DNA from: Legionella sp.
GTDB lineage: Bacteria > Pseudomonadota > Gammaproteobacteria > Legionellales > Legionellaceae
Direction of reading: 5' to 3'
DNA length: 64,000 nt
Assembly (NCBI GenBank): GCA_002863045.1
Contig: PKDH01000067.1
Location: forward strand, 58,159 to 122,158
Under the pieces are notes generated by a model. It saw only the letters and a list, made by a program, of their open reading frames with translations. It was not told the origin of the DNA and made no database searches. The translations under genes and the position numbers were made by a program. The first letter of the stretch is position 1, and every line of letters begins with the position of its first letter. Below are positions 1 through 8,032 of the stretch, piece after piece.

Positions 1-14
1 GCCGCCATTATTGC

Positions 15-839
15 ATGTTATTTATCTCGTATATATTGACCAATAATAATGATTTCATAGACAATATCTCTGATGCAGATAAAGATAACATTTACTCACA
101 GGCATTAAAGGCAAAAGAAAATAAAAACGACACAGCACATTTTTTATTAATATTCTTTTATACTTACGCTGAATATAAAAAAACAATAACTTCTACGGAA
201 ATTTTGAACGAAAAACACACATCATTATACTCTTTATTCAAACATTTATTATTTTATTATTACAAAACGCACTTGGATTTTTTTGAAGAATCGCATAGAT
301 GTGAGCCTCTTGATACATTGATATTTAATATCACATACTATCAATATACCTTTATAAATGTTTCTCCCCAAAAGCAACGTCGAACCATTGAAATATTAAT
401 GCACACATATAATTACATAAACGCCCTGCAAGAAAACCCAAACAATACGCAAGCGTATGAAATCTATACAGCACAAGCCAGCGCACTTTCTTTTGAAAAA
501 AATAAAAAAGATGATATATACGCAGGATGCCTAATTATTGTAGGTGGCGCGATAACGTCTACTGCCTTGACGATTAGCTTAATAAGCACCATATGTCCGA
601 TATTATTCGGGCTCGTGGCCTCGGTAGGTGCAATTCTTATAATTATTGGTATCTTTTCATTGGCAATGAACAAATTTGATAAGAATAGTAATAGAGAAGA
701 GACCGAACAAACCAAACAATATATGATAAACTTTGCGGATACGTTTCAAAAACAAATACAAGACCAGCAACAAGAATTGATGGGCGAGAGTGCTGCATTA
801 AGCGATGATCAAACTTCTGTTTGCAGCAACGTATCATAG
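15..839 (+). CDS. Membrane-anchored protein of unknown function, effector-like; 5' end uncertain
   Basis: I do not recognise the family. The protein is mostly helical and rich in Asn, Tyr and Lys over residues 1-170. A pair of hydrophobic segments follows at about residues 173-220 (Gly/Ile/Thr rich, forming a hairpin), then a charged, Gln/Glu-rich tail ending in Ser/Val. A long cytosolic-type N-terminus, a membrane hairpin and a short Glu-rich C-terminal tail are seen in many Dot/Icm-translocated effectors of Legionellales, so an effector role is possible, but this is inference. The reading frame is open back to the left edge of the window and no ribosome binding site precedes the ATG at 15, so the gene may begin outside. 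It converges on rluB; the 165 bases between them hold no gene and no convincing terminator. Confidence 0.6.
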   Translation: MLFISYILTNNNDFIDNISDADKDNIYSQALKAKENKNDTAHFLLIFFYTYAEYKKTITSTEILNEKHTSLYSLFKHLLFYYYKTHLDFFEESHRCEPLDTLIFNITYYQYTFINVSPQKQRRTIEILMHTYNYINALQENPNNTQAYEIYTAQASALSFEKNKKDDIYAGCLIIVGGAITSTALTISLISTICPILFGLVASVGAILIIIGIFSLAMNKFDKNSNREETEQTKQYMINFADTFQKQIQDQQQELMGESAALSDDQTSVCSNVS

Positions 840-1004
840 CAAAAAAATAAACGAACTAGCTGCACTATTTGTGTCTGATAGTGTGCATAAATTACGTCTG
901 AGAACGTTATTAGCCATCATGAAAATTTTCTTTTGGTTTTGTTTAAGATGCCACCTTATCAAAACCAGAAACTCTCACCTTTTCTAGTGGTATGTCAGAT
1001 TAAG

Positions 1005-1730
1005 TCAAAACTGATTTAGCTTCATTTCCGCTGGCGTTAATTCAATATAATCACCACGTTTTAAAAAGCGCGGCATTTTAACGCCTCCAAAGCGGATACG
1101 AATCAAGCGGCTTACCTCAACACCTTGTGATGCCCATAAGCGTCGCACTTCGCGATTGCGTCCTTCGGTTAATACCACGTGATACCAGCTGTTTGCCCCC
1201 TCGCCTCCTTGATAGGTGATTTTTTTAAAGCGCGCTTTACCATCTTCAAGCTCTACTCCGCGTAGCAATGCTTGTACCATCTCATCACTTACCTGGCCAT
1301 GGACTCGTACAGCATATTCACGCTCTAAGCTGTACTTAGGATGCATCAGTTGATTCGCTAACTCGCCGTTATTGGTAAAAAGCAGTAAACCCGATGTATT
1401 AATATCCAACCGCCCTACTTGAATCCAGCGGCCGTATTTTATTGGAGGTAGCGCATCAAACACGGTTTTTTGATGTTTGGGGTCAAAGCGGCTAGAAATT
1501 TCACCAATGGGCTTGTGGTAGAGCAACACCCGCGTTTTAGTGGTATGCATCAAAGGGTTGCTAATGATTTTTTCTTTGATGGCAATGGTATCTTTTTCAC
1601 TGATTTTATCGCCCAAATTTGCGATAGCTTGGTTGATTTTGATATCACCATTGCGAATCCATTGTTCAATTTGGCGACGTGAGCCAAGTCCGGCTTGACT
1701 TAGGGCTTTTTGTAAACGTTCTTTATTCAT
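1005..1730 (-). CDS. rluB: 23S rRNA pseudouridine(2605) synthase RluB
   Basis: Isomerises a uridine of 23S rRNA helix 93 to pseudouridine. Residues about 1-50 form an S4 RNA-binding domain (RLQKALSQAGLGSRR), and the catalytic domain carries the family motif GRLDINTSGLLL with the catalytic Asp, followed by the NREVRRLW segment near the end. The frame is open upstream to 1754, but the ATG at 1730 (MNKERLQK) fits the family N-terminus and overlaps the scpB stop by eight bases, which is typical of this operon. It is the last gene of the minus-strand run rnm-yciO-trpS-scpA-scpB-rluB; scpA-scpB-rluB is a widely conserved order. RluB rather than RluE/RluF is chosen from context and the S4 domain. 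Confidence 0.93.
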   Translation of the reverse strand: MNKERLQKALSQAGLGSRRQIEQWIRNGDIKINQAIANLGDKISEKDTIAIKEKIISNPLMHTTKTRVLLYHKPIGEISSRFDPKHQKTVFDALPPIKYGRWIQVGRLDINTSGLLLFTNNGELANQLMHPKYSLEREYAVRVHGQVSDEMVQALLRGVELEDGKARFKKITYQGGEGANSWYHVVLTEGRNREVRRLWASQGVEVSRLIRIRFGGVKMPRFLKRGDYIELTPAEMKLNQF

Positions 1731-2289
1731 AAATAGGCTCAGGTATTGTTGCATTGATTACCGGTTTTGGGTTACTTGAAGGTAACTTGGGTAAATCTTG
1801 CAATGAGGTTAAGTTAAAATGGCGTAAAAATTCTGGGGTTGTAACATAAAGCGCGGCTTTGCCAGCAACAGTTTTGTATCCGCTAAGTTTAATCCAATCG
1901 CGCTCAAGTAATGTTTTAATCATATTGGAACTCACGCTCACCCCACGAATGGCTTCAATATCAGCGCGCGTGACCGGTTGCTGATACGCAATGATGCTTA
2001 ATGTTTCAATTAAAGCGCGTGAGTCATGTGAAGGCGTGTCAGAGTTTAAGCGCCAAATCCAGGTTTGATAAAAAGGCTTGGTCTGAAAACAAAAGCCTTG
2101 AGCATGCTCTTTAAGCTCTATGGCGCGATGCGCATAATCATGGGCTAAAGCCTGTAACGCCGCACGTATATCAGCAAGCAAAGGCTTAGATACAAAAGCG
2201 GCTTGCAGCTCTTTAAGCCTAACGGGCTTTGTCTGGCTCATAATAAGTGCTTCTAAAATAAGCTTAAGTTCATCAGGCGAGTGATTCAT
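1723..2289 (-). CDS. scpB: Segregation and condensation protein B
   Basis: Winged-helix partner of the SMC-ScpA condensin complex that compacts and segregates the chromosome. The 188-residue protein shows the two-winged-helix arrangement: an N-terminal segment (LKLILEALIMSQTKPV) and the strongly conserved central motif SRALIETLSIIAYQQPVTRA followed by IEAIRGVSVS. Its start overlaps the end of scpA by four bases (ATGA), and its end overlaps rluB, so the three are translationally coupled. Length is normal for the family. The C-terminal tail after about residue 165 is Pro/Ser-rich and poorly conserved, as usual. Confidence 0.95.
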   Translation of the reverse strand: MNHSPDELKLILEALIMSQTKPVRLKELQAAFVSKPLLADIRAALQALAHDYAHRAIELKEHAQGFCFQTKPFYQTWIWRLNSDTPSHDSRALIETLSIIAYQQPVTRADIEAIRGVSVSSNMIKTLLERDWIKLSGYKTVAGKAALYVTTPEFLRHFNLTSLQDLPKLPSSNPKPVINATIPEPIYE

Positions 2290-3068
2290 AAGACAGGTTT
2301 AAGCTTTAGAATGATTGGCGCAAAGGCTGCGTCTTGGGTAAGTATAATCGATGTTTTAGCCAGTTCAAGTATGGCTAAAACACATGCTACCACCCCTAAT
2401 CGCCCTTCGTGTTTGACTAAAAGATGTGTCAAATATATGGATGAATTTTGATCTAGGCGCTTCAACACACGCGCCATAGCAGCTTTTACCGAAAAAACGG
2501 CTGGTTTAACGATATGAGGTGTTGTGAGTTTTTGCCGCGTTATGAATATCTGCCAGACGTTTTTGAGCTCTTCTAAATCAAGCTTGGGCAATACTTTTGG
2601 CCTATTTAGCAGCGGCAAATAAACGGCAAACACGTCTCTACCAAGCTGCGGCCTATTGTTGAGGGCTAAACTGGCCGTTTTAAATTGCTCATAGCAATGT
2701 AATTTATCCGCGAGTGATTGTCTGGGGTCAATAGAATCACTTTTATCATCATGTATGTTAGCTGGTACTGGCAGTAACAAACGTGATTTAATTTCCGCAA
2801 GTAACGCCGCCATCACCATATAATCGGCCGCAAGTTCGCGCGTGGTTTCGTTTAACAATTGAATATATTGTATGTATTGCTTAGTAATAAGCACAATAGG
2901 AATATCGAATATATCAAGATTTTGACGGCGAATAAGATAAAGCAATACATCAAGCGGGCCGGTAAATGTCTCTAAAAATACCTCAAGTGCTTGCGGTGGG
3001 ATGAATAAATCTTTAGGCAGCTTGGTGTAGGGTTGCCCTTTAACTTGCACAACAAAATCAACAGACAT
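2286..3068 (-). CDS. scpA: Segregation and condensation protein A (kleisin)
   Basis: Kleisin subunit that bridges SMC head domains and binds ScpB. Diagnostic N-terminal block: FTGPLDVLLYLIRRQNLDIF at about residues 35-54, then the conserved YMVMAALLAEIKSRLLLP helix near residues 84-101. The C-terminal winged helix (residues about 195-255) ends in LKPVL. Length 260 is usual for gammaproteobacterial ScpA. The start codon shares one base with the trpS stop (TAATG), and the end overlaps scpB by four bases. No smc gene is in the window. Confidence 0.95.
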   Translation of the reverse strand: MSVDFVVQVKGQPYTKLPKDLFIPPQALEVFLETFTGPLDVLLYLIRRQNLDIFDIPIVLITKQYIQYIQLLNETTRELAADYMVMAALLAEIKSRLLLPVPANIHDDKSDSIDPRQSLADKLHCYEQFKTASLALNNRPQLGRDVFAVYLPLLNRPKVLPKLDLEELKNVWQIFITRQKLTTPHIVKPAVFSVKAAMARVLKRLDQNSSIYLTHLLVKHEGRLGVVACVLAILELAKTSIILTQDAAFAPIILKLKPVL

Positions 3069-4285
3069 TAGTAATCTAAACCCATCACTTCTTTGACTTC
3101 TTGCAAAGTTTTATGCGCTTCTTCGCGCGCCGCTTCACTGCCTTCTGATACAATTTGTTTAACCGATGCCATATCGGCACTCAAATCGGCAATATTGGTT
3201 TGAATGGGTTTAAGTTCGGCATTAATGGCCTCAATCACTGGGCGCTTACAATCAACACAACCAATATTGGCAGATGTACAACCCTGGCTTGCCCAATCTT
3301 TGACGTCGTTAGAGGAATAAACTTGATGCAACTGCCAAACTGGGCATTTTTCCGGCGTGCCTTTATCGGTACGCTTAACGCGCGCGGGGTCGGTTGGCAT
3401 GGTTAATATTTTACGCTCGACATCAGCAGGTAATTCACGCAGTGTGATGGTGTTGTGATAAGACTTCGACATTTTCTGTCCATCAGTACCTGGCATTTTA
3501 GCGGTTTTAGTTAAAAGTGGATGGGGCTCAGGTAGGATGATTTTACCCGAGCCATCAAGGTGACCTAGTAAACGCTCTTTGTCGCTGATGGATAAATTAT
3601 GTTGATTGGCCAGCAATGCTTTGGCCGTTTCAAGTGATTCTTGTAAACCTTCTTGTTGAAATTGTTTGCGCAAATTTTGATATAATTTACCGTTTTTTTT
3701 GCCCATTTTTTTAATGGCTTCTTGCACAAGGTCAGCGAAATTAGTTTCACGCCCGTATAAATGATTAAAACGCCTGGCAATCTCGCGCGTTAATTCAATA
3801 TGTGAGACTTGATCTTCACCAACAGGCACCAGTTGACCTTTATAAAGCAAAACATCAGCACTTTGTAAAACCGGATAGCCTAAAAAACCATAATTAGCTA
3901 AGTCTTTATCGCGTAACTTTTCTTGTTGGTCTTTATAAGTTGGTACACGCTCAAGCCAGCCAAGCGGAGTTATCATTGAGAGTAATAGATGTAGTTCAGC
4001 ATGTTCTGGTACCCACGATTGAATAAATACTTTGGATAAGCTTGGATTAATGCCTGCGGCTAACCAATCAACCACCATATCCCAAATAGCCGCCTCAAGA
4101 ACCCCTGGTTCGTCAAAGCGCGTGGTAAGACCATGCCAGTCAGCCACAAAAAAATAACAATCAAATTGGTGCTGTAACTCAAGCCAGTTGTGGATAACAC
4201 CGTGGTAATGGCCTAAATGCAAACGCCCACTGGCACGCATACCAGAAATGACCCGTTTGTTGGAACTAAATAAAGCAGACATCAA
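3068..4285 (-). CDS. trpS: Tryptophanyl-tRNA synthetase
   Basis: Class I aminoacyl-tRNA synthetase charging tRNA(Trp). The HIGH-type motif appears as SGRLHLGHYHG at about residues 19-29, and the second signature as KMSKS near residue 273. At 405 residues it is longer than the roughly 330-residue Escherichia coli enzyme: there is an insertion around residues 188-260 (charged, Lys/Gln-rich) and a C-terminal block with a four-cysteine-like set (CPVWQLH, CTSANIGCVDCKRP). This longer form is found in several gammaproteobacteria. Start ATG-ATG at 4285; the first Met is kept. It lies between yciO and scpA in one operon. Confidence 0.96.
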   Translation of the reverse strand: MMSALFSSNKRVISGMRASGRLHLGHYHGVIHNWLELQHQFDCYFFVADWHGLTTRFDEPGVLEAAIWDMVVDWLAAGINPSLSKVFIQSWVPEHAELHLLLSMITPLGWLERVPTYKDQQEKLRDKDLANYGFLGYPVLQSADVLLYKGQLVPVGEDQVSHIELTREIARRFNHLYGRETNFADLVQEAIKKMGKKNGKLYQNLRKQFQQEGLQESLETAKALLANQHNLSISDKERLLGHLDGSGKIILPEPHPLLTKTAKMPGTDGQKMSKSYHNTITLRELPADVERKILTMPTDPARVKRTDKGTPEKCPVWQLHQVYSSNDVKDWASQGCTSANIGCVDCKRPVIEAINAELKPIQTNIADLSADMASVKQIVSEGSEAAREEAHKTLQEVKEVMGLDY

Positions 4286-4303
4286 AATCCTTAACTTAAA
4301 TCA

Positions 4304-4924
4304 TTACTCAAAAGGCTCAGTTTTACCTTGGCCTTTGCGCAAAATCACTGGGTAATCACCGGTTAAATCAACCACTGTGGTCGGCTCATAACCACAATTA
4401 CCAGCATCAATAATCAAATCAACTTGATTACCCAATAAATCCTTAATGGCCTCAGGTTGACTTAAAGGCGCTTGGGCATTGGGTAAAATAAGTGTGGTGC
4501 TCATCAGGGGCATTTCTAGGTTTTCAAGCAATGCCAGTGTAATTTTATGTTCGGGAATACGCAAACCCAACGTTTTACGCTTGGGGTGTAGCATCAAACG
4601 TGGTACATCATTGGTGGCATTTAAAATAAAGGTATAAGGACCTGGCGTAAATGCTTTGAGCAGCCGAAAAATAGGATTAGTGACTCGCGCATAAGTACTC
4701 AGTGCTGATAAATCCTGACACATAAGCGTAAAATTATGATGTTTATCTAATTGACGCAAACGACGTATACGCTCTAACGCCGCTTTATTTTTAAGACGAC
4801 AACCAAGGGCGTACCCTGAATCGGTGGGATACACAATCACACCACCTTCATTGATAATCGACGCGGCTTGTCTTAAGAGACGTGCTTGCGGGTTATCAGG
4901 ATGAATGGCAAAAAGCTGACTCAT
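4304..4924 (-). CDS. yciO: YciO-type Sua5/YrdC/YwlC family protein
   Basis: Member of the YrdC-like superfamily that includes TsaC, the threonylcarbamoyl-AMP synthase of tRNA t6A formation; YciO paralogues have weaker or different activity. The start at 4924 (MSQLFAIHPDNPQARL) is chosen over the open frame to 4966 because it matches YciO proteins and has AAGGA just upstream. The nucleotide-binding segment GGVIVYPTDSGYALGC lies at about residues 24-39, followed by a Lys/Arg-rich block (RIRRLRQLDK) and SHELDH-like PGPYTFIL. Neighbours rnm and trpS are the classical yciO context. Confidence 0.9.
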   Translation of the reverse strand: MSQLFAIHPDNPQARLLRQAASIINEGGVIVYPTDSGYALGCRLKNKAALERIRRLRQLDKHHNFTLMCQDLSALSTYARVTNPIFRLLKAFTPGPYTFILNATNDVPRLMLHPKRKTLGLRIPEHKITLALLENLEMPLMSTTLILPNAQAPLSQPEAIKDLLGNQVDLIIDAGNCGYEPTTVVDLTGDYPVILRKGQGKTEPFE

Positions 4925-4932
4925 ATTTTTCC

Positions 4933-5769
4933 TTAAATTATCCAATGCTGCCAAATCGGCTGACATTCTTCTGGTAACGCAGATTGTTGACCTAAACCTA
5001 TCCGTGAAAAATTACCATGGTAATCAGAACCGCTCGATGCGAACAAATCATATGTCTGACACAGTTTACTCATCTCATTTCTTTCTTTCAAAGTACTGGT
5101 GCCTGAGACCACTTCAAGTGCCTGGCCACCAGCGGCTTTAAACGCCATGACTAATTCGTGCAATTTAGTGTGCGTTAATTTATATTTCAAAGGATGCGCT
5201 AGTACTGCCATGCCACCGGCCGCTTGAATCACTGCAATCGCCTCTGCCAATGAAAGCCATTCAGTGGCCACATAAGCCGGCCTGCCACGACCTAAATATT
5301 GTTTAAATGCCGCTTTGGCATGATTCACTTTTTTTTCATTTATTAATAGTTGGGCAAAGTGCGGGCGACCAATGCTAGCATTTTGCGCAATTGCAACCAC
5401 TTTGGCAAAAGCATTGCTGATACCTAAATGCTCGAGTGATTCAGCAATTTTATGGGCGCGTTTTAAACGCGCTTCTTGTTGTTGCATCACATAAAAGCTT
5501 AACTTATCATGCGCAACATCAATATTTAAACCGACAAGATGAATGTCTAATTTTTTCCATCGCACACTAAATTCAATGCCTGGTAACACCTTAATTAACG
5601 ATGCATGTGTAAGCGAGGCTTGTTTTAATGCTTGGATGCCTGCACAAGTATCGTGGTCTGTAAGCGCTAATAGCTTGACTTTATGAGCTATGGCTTGCTC
5701 TATAAGCGCATGAGGCGAAAGGGTGCCGTCGGAATAATGACTATGGCAATGTAAATCAACTATCATCAT
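4933..5769 (-). CDS. rnm: PHP-domain 5'-3' exoribonuclease (RNase AM, TrpH/YciV family)
   Basis: Metal-dependent PHP phosphoesterase related to E. coli YciV/RNase AM, which trims 5' ends of rRNAs and degrades short RNA. The four PHP metal-binding motifs are visible: DLHCHSHYSDGTLSP at residues 5-19, LTDHDTCAG at 36-44, the Glu of LPGIEFS near 66 and the late SGSDYHG with Asp/His near 250. Length 278 suits the family. First gene of the minus-strand operon; the next gene yciO starts eight bases downstream. Two adjacent ATG codons exist at the start; either may be used. Confidence 0.92.
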   Translation of the reverse strand: MMIVDLHCHSHYSDGTLSPHALIEQAIAHKVKLLALTDHDTCAGIQALKQASLTHASLIKVLPGIEFSVRWKKLDIHLVGLNIDVAHDKLSFYVMQQQEARLKRAHKIAESLEHLGISNAFAKVVAIAQNASIGRPHFAQLLINEKKVNHAKAAFKQYLGRGRPAYVATEWLSLAEAIAVIQAAGGMAVLAHPLKYKLTHTKLHELVMAFKAAGGQALEVVSGTSTLKERNEMSKLCQTYDLFASSGSDYHGNFSRIGLGQQSALPEECQPIWQHWII

Positions 5770-5840
5770 CTAAACTTTATTTGTACGAATCATATTTTTA
5801 AAGGATTTTGGCCTGCATGGATGCAACGACTTAGAATAAC

Positions 5841-5852
5841 GTATAATTATAC
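5841..5852. promoter_or_regulatory. Palindromic -10-like element between divergent operons
   Basis: GTATAATTATAC is a perfect 12-base palindrome containing a consensus TATAAT on each strand. It lies about midway in the 129-base gap separating the rnm operon (leftward) and the phoH operon (rightward), so it could serve as the -10 region for both. No good -35 hexamer stands at 16-18 bases on either side, so the assignment is tentative. Confidence 0.35.
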
Positions 5853-5898
5853 ACGATACATGTTTTATCTAAAATGAATTTATATATAGGAGTTTCGT

Positions 5899-6561
5899 TT
5901 GACTGCAATGTCGCTTAAATTAAATCGTAAAAATATTTTACCACGCAATAAAAAACAAATTGCTTATTGTGAAAGTATGGATAATAAAGACATTGTTTTT
6001 GCCATCGGGCCAGCAGGTACGGGTAAAACGTATTTGGCGGTGACCAAAGCCATTGAATTATTTGAAAAAGGTGAAGTGCAAAAATTAATCTTTGTGCGAC
6101 CGGCGGTTGAAGCTGGCGAAAAATTAGGATTTTTACCAGGCGATTTAGTTGAAAAAGTATCGCCTTATCTGCGACCGATTTATGACGCACTATACGAAAT
6201 GATAGGATTTAAAGAAACACAAAAGCTTTTGCAAAATAATGTCATTGAAATTCTACCTTTGGCGTTTATGCGTGGGCGCACTCTAAATGAAGCATTTATT
6301 ATTTTAGATGAAGCACAAAATACGACCATTTTACAAATGAAAATGTTTTTAACGCGCATGGGATTTGGGTCTCGTATGGTGATTACCGGTGATATGACTC
6401 AAGTAGATTTACCTTTGGGAACTAAATCAGGACTTGCGCACGCGCTTGGCATCTTAAGTACCCTTAGCGAGATAGATGTGCATTATTTTACCAGCAAAGA
6501 GATTGTGCGTCATGCACTTATCACCAAAATAGTCGAGTGTTATGATGCCCATCACTCATAA
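5899..6561 (+). CDS. phoH: PhoH-like (YbeZ/PhoL) ATPase, short form with TTG start
   Basis: P-loop ATPase of the PhoH family, usually paired with YbeY and linked to ribosome quality control. Walker A is GPAGTGKT near residue 38, followed by FVRPAVEAGEKLGFLPGD and the Walker B-like FIILDEAQN. The protein begins at TTG 5899, six bases after an AGGAG at 5888-5892; an in-frame ATG at 5908 is less well spaced. At 220 residues it lacks the roughly 100-residue N-terminal region present in E. coli YbeZ (346 residues), and no such sequence lies upstream. The C-terminal end overlaps ybeY by 20 bases. First gene of phoH-ybeY-corC. Confidence 0.93.
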   Translation: MTAMSLKLNRKNILPRNKKQIAYCESMDNKDIVFAIGPAGTGKTYLAVTKAIELFEKGEVQKLIFVRPAVEAGEKLGFLPGDLVEKVSPYLRPIYDALYEMIGFKETQKLLQNNVIEILPLAFMRGRTLNEAFIILDEAQNTTILQMKMFLTRMGFGSRMVITGDMTQVDLPLGTKSGLAHALGILSTLSEIDVHYFTSKEIVRHALITKIVECYDAHHS

Positions 6562-7039
6562 CACTCCTCATTATATTGACGTACAAAATCAAAGTGATGC
6601 GATGGATATTGCTGAAAAAGATTTTAACGATTGGGCAAATACTACGTTACAAACACTTAAATGTGCGCCGGCTGAGCTTAGTTTATGCATTGTTGATGCA
6701 TCCACCATACAAACACTTAATCAGACCTACCGCCAGCAAGACAAACCTACCAATGTTTTGGCTTTTCCCAGTGAACTTCCTGATTATGTAGCGCTTGAGC
6801 ATCGCTTTTTAGGCGATGTGATTCTTTGTGCTGAGGTAATTTATCGTGAAGCGCAGGAATTTAATAAGCCTCTTGATGCTCATTGGGCGCATATTGTGGT
6901 GCATGGTATCTTACATTTGCTAGGATTTGATCATATTAATGACGAGGATGCCAAACGCATGCAAGCACAGGAGATAATTATTTTGGACATATTAGGTTTT
7001 GCTTCACCTTACCTGCATGAGGATACTTACATTGAATAA
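6542..7039 (+). CDS. ybeY: Endoribonuclease YbeY, rRNA maturation factor
   Basis: Zinc-dependent single-strand endoribonuclease needed for 16S rRNA 3' maturation and ribosome quality control. The metal site HGILHLLGFDH (three His) lies at about residues 120-130, preceded by the LNQTYRQQDKPTNVLAFP block typical of UPF0054. Length 165 is normal. It starts inside the phoH end (two consecutive ATG codons at 6542) and its own end overlaps the start of corC, indicating translational coupling across the three genes. Confidence 0.96.
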   Translation: MMPITHNTPHYIDVQNQSDAMDIAEKDFNDWANTTLQTLKCAPAELSLCIVDASTIQTLNQTYRQQDKPTNVLAFPSELPDYVALEHRFLGDVILCAEVIYREAQEFNKPLDAHWAHIVVHGILHLLGFDHINDEDAKRMQAQEIIILDILGFASPYLHEDTYIE

Positions 7040-7877
7040 AGAAGATGATAAAAGCACATGGTTTTTAAAGTTAAAACAGTTTCTACAACTTGAGCCGCAA
7101 AATCAAGAGGAGCTGATTGAGCTTTTGCATGATGCTTATACACGCTCTTTAATTGACCTAGAAACGCTTGGCATGATGCAAGGTGTGATTCATTTTGCGC
7201 AAATGCGTGTACGCGATATTATGCTACCTAAAAAACAAATGATGACACTATCTTGTAATGATACGTTCGATGAAGTCATTCATACGGTTAACACCACAGG
7301 TCACTCTCGTTTTCCGGTAACCGATGAAAGCAAAGATCACACCATTTTAGGTATTTTTCACGCCAAAGATTTATTGCAATTTCAACGCGCGAGTAGAAGC
7401 GATTTTGATTTAACTGAACTTGTCAGACAACCAACGTTTGTACCTGAGAGTAAACGCTTAGATTTGTTATTAAGTGAGTTTAGAAGCAATCGTAATCACA
7501 TGGCACTTGTTGTTGATGAATATGGTAATGTCAGCGGTTTTGTGACCATCGAAGATATTATTGAGCAAATTATTGGAGATATCGAAGATGAATTTGATAT
7601 CGATGAAGATGCTTATCTTAAAGCACATGGCAATCATCAATATATTGTTAAAGCGCATATGCCTGTAAGCGAATTTAACGAAACGCTGCAAACGAATCTA
7701 GATGAAAGTCACTATGACACCATTGGCGGCATTGTAATGGCCAATTTTGGCTATTTACCCAAACGAGGCGAGGTAACCGCTATCAATCAATTTGAGTTTA
7801 AAATCATTAATGCTGATGCTAGACGTATTAAATTACTAAGCTGTACTGATAAGCGAATGTCGCATTCAAACCCTTAG
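7017..7877 (+). CDS. corC: CorC/HlyC-family CBS-domain protein
   Basis: Cytosolic CBS-pair protein of the YbeX/CorC type, associated with Mg2+/Co2+ export and, in E. coli, with ribosome phenotypes through its operon with ybeZ and ybeY. The CBS pair covers about residues 60-185 (IMLPKKQMM, then VVDEYGNVSGFVTIEDIIEQ), and a CorC_HlyC transporter-associated domain lies at about 195-275. The start at ATG 7017 gives 286 residues; the frame extends to a TTG at 6999 inside ybeY, which I consider less likely. The apolipoprotein N-acyltransferase gene that often follows is absent; instead a kinase remnant follows. Confidence 0.93.
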   Translation: MRILTLNKEDDKSTWFLKLKQFLQLEPQNQEELIELLHDAYTRSLIDLETLGMMQGVIHFAQMRVRDIMLPKKQMMTLSCNDTFDEVIHTVNTTGHSRFPVTDESKDHTILGIFHAKDLLQFQRASRSDFDLTELVRQPTFVPESKRLDLLLSEFRSNRNHMALVVDEYGNVSGFVTIEDIIEQIIGDIEDEFDIDEDAYLKAHGNHQYIVKAHMPVSEFNETLQTNLDESHYDTIGGIVMANFGYLPKRGEVTAINQFEFKIINADARRIKLLSCTDKRMSHSNP

Positions 7878-7879
7878 AT

Positions 7880-8032
7880 AGGATAGATATTTCTCGTGAA
7901 AAAACTGGAGGTTATGGTCTAGGTCTAGCCATTGACCAAAAGGCGATGAAATGACAAGGTCAAATTCAGGTTTTTAATCGTCGTCCGTCAGGCTTGACTG
8001 TTTGTTTAAGCTTGCCGCTTAAACATTATTGA
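7880..8032 (+). pseudogene. C-terminal remnant of a sensor histidine kinase (ATPase G-box tail)
   Basis: In the frame beginning with the codons for RIDISREKTGG (from 7880), the translation reads through GGYGLGLAI, the classical second glycine box of a histidine kinase ATP-binding domain, then meets an in-frame TGA at 7952-7954. It then continues QGQIQVFNRR and SGLTVCLSLPL to a TGA at 8030-8032. This is the usual last 50 residues of a CpxA/EnvZ-type kinase, without any start or upstream kinase domain. The 3' end overlaps the end of map on the other strand by seven bases. A decayed gene is the simplest reading. Confidence 0.75.

Noticed and set aside
805..987. A 60-codon plus-strand frame at the end of the first gene
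   Set aside because: It begins inside the preceding gene in another frame, has no ribosome binding site and no recognisable composition; probably chance.
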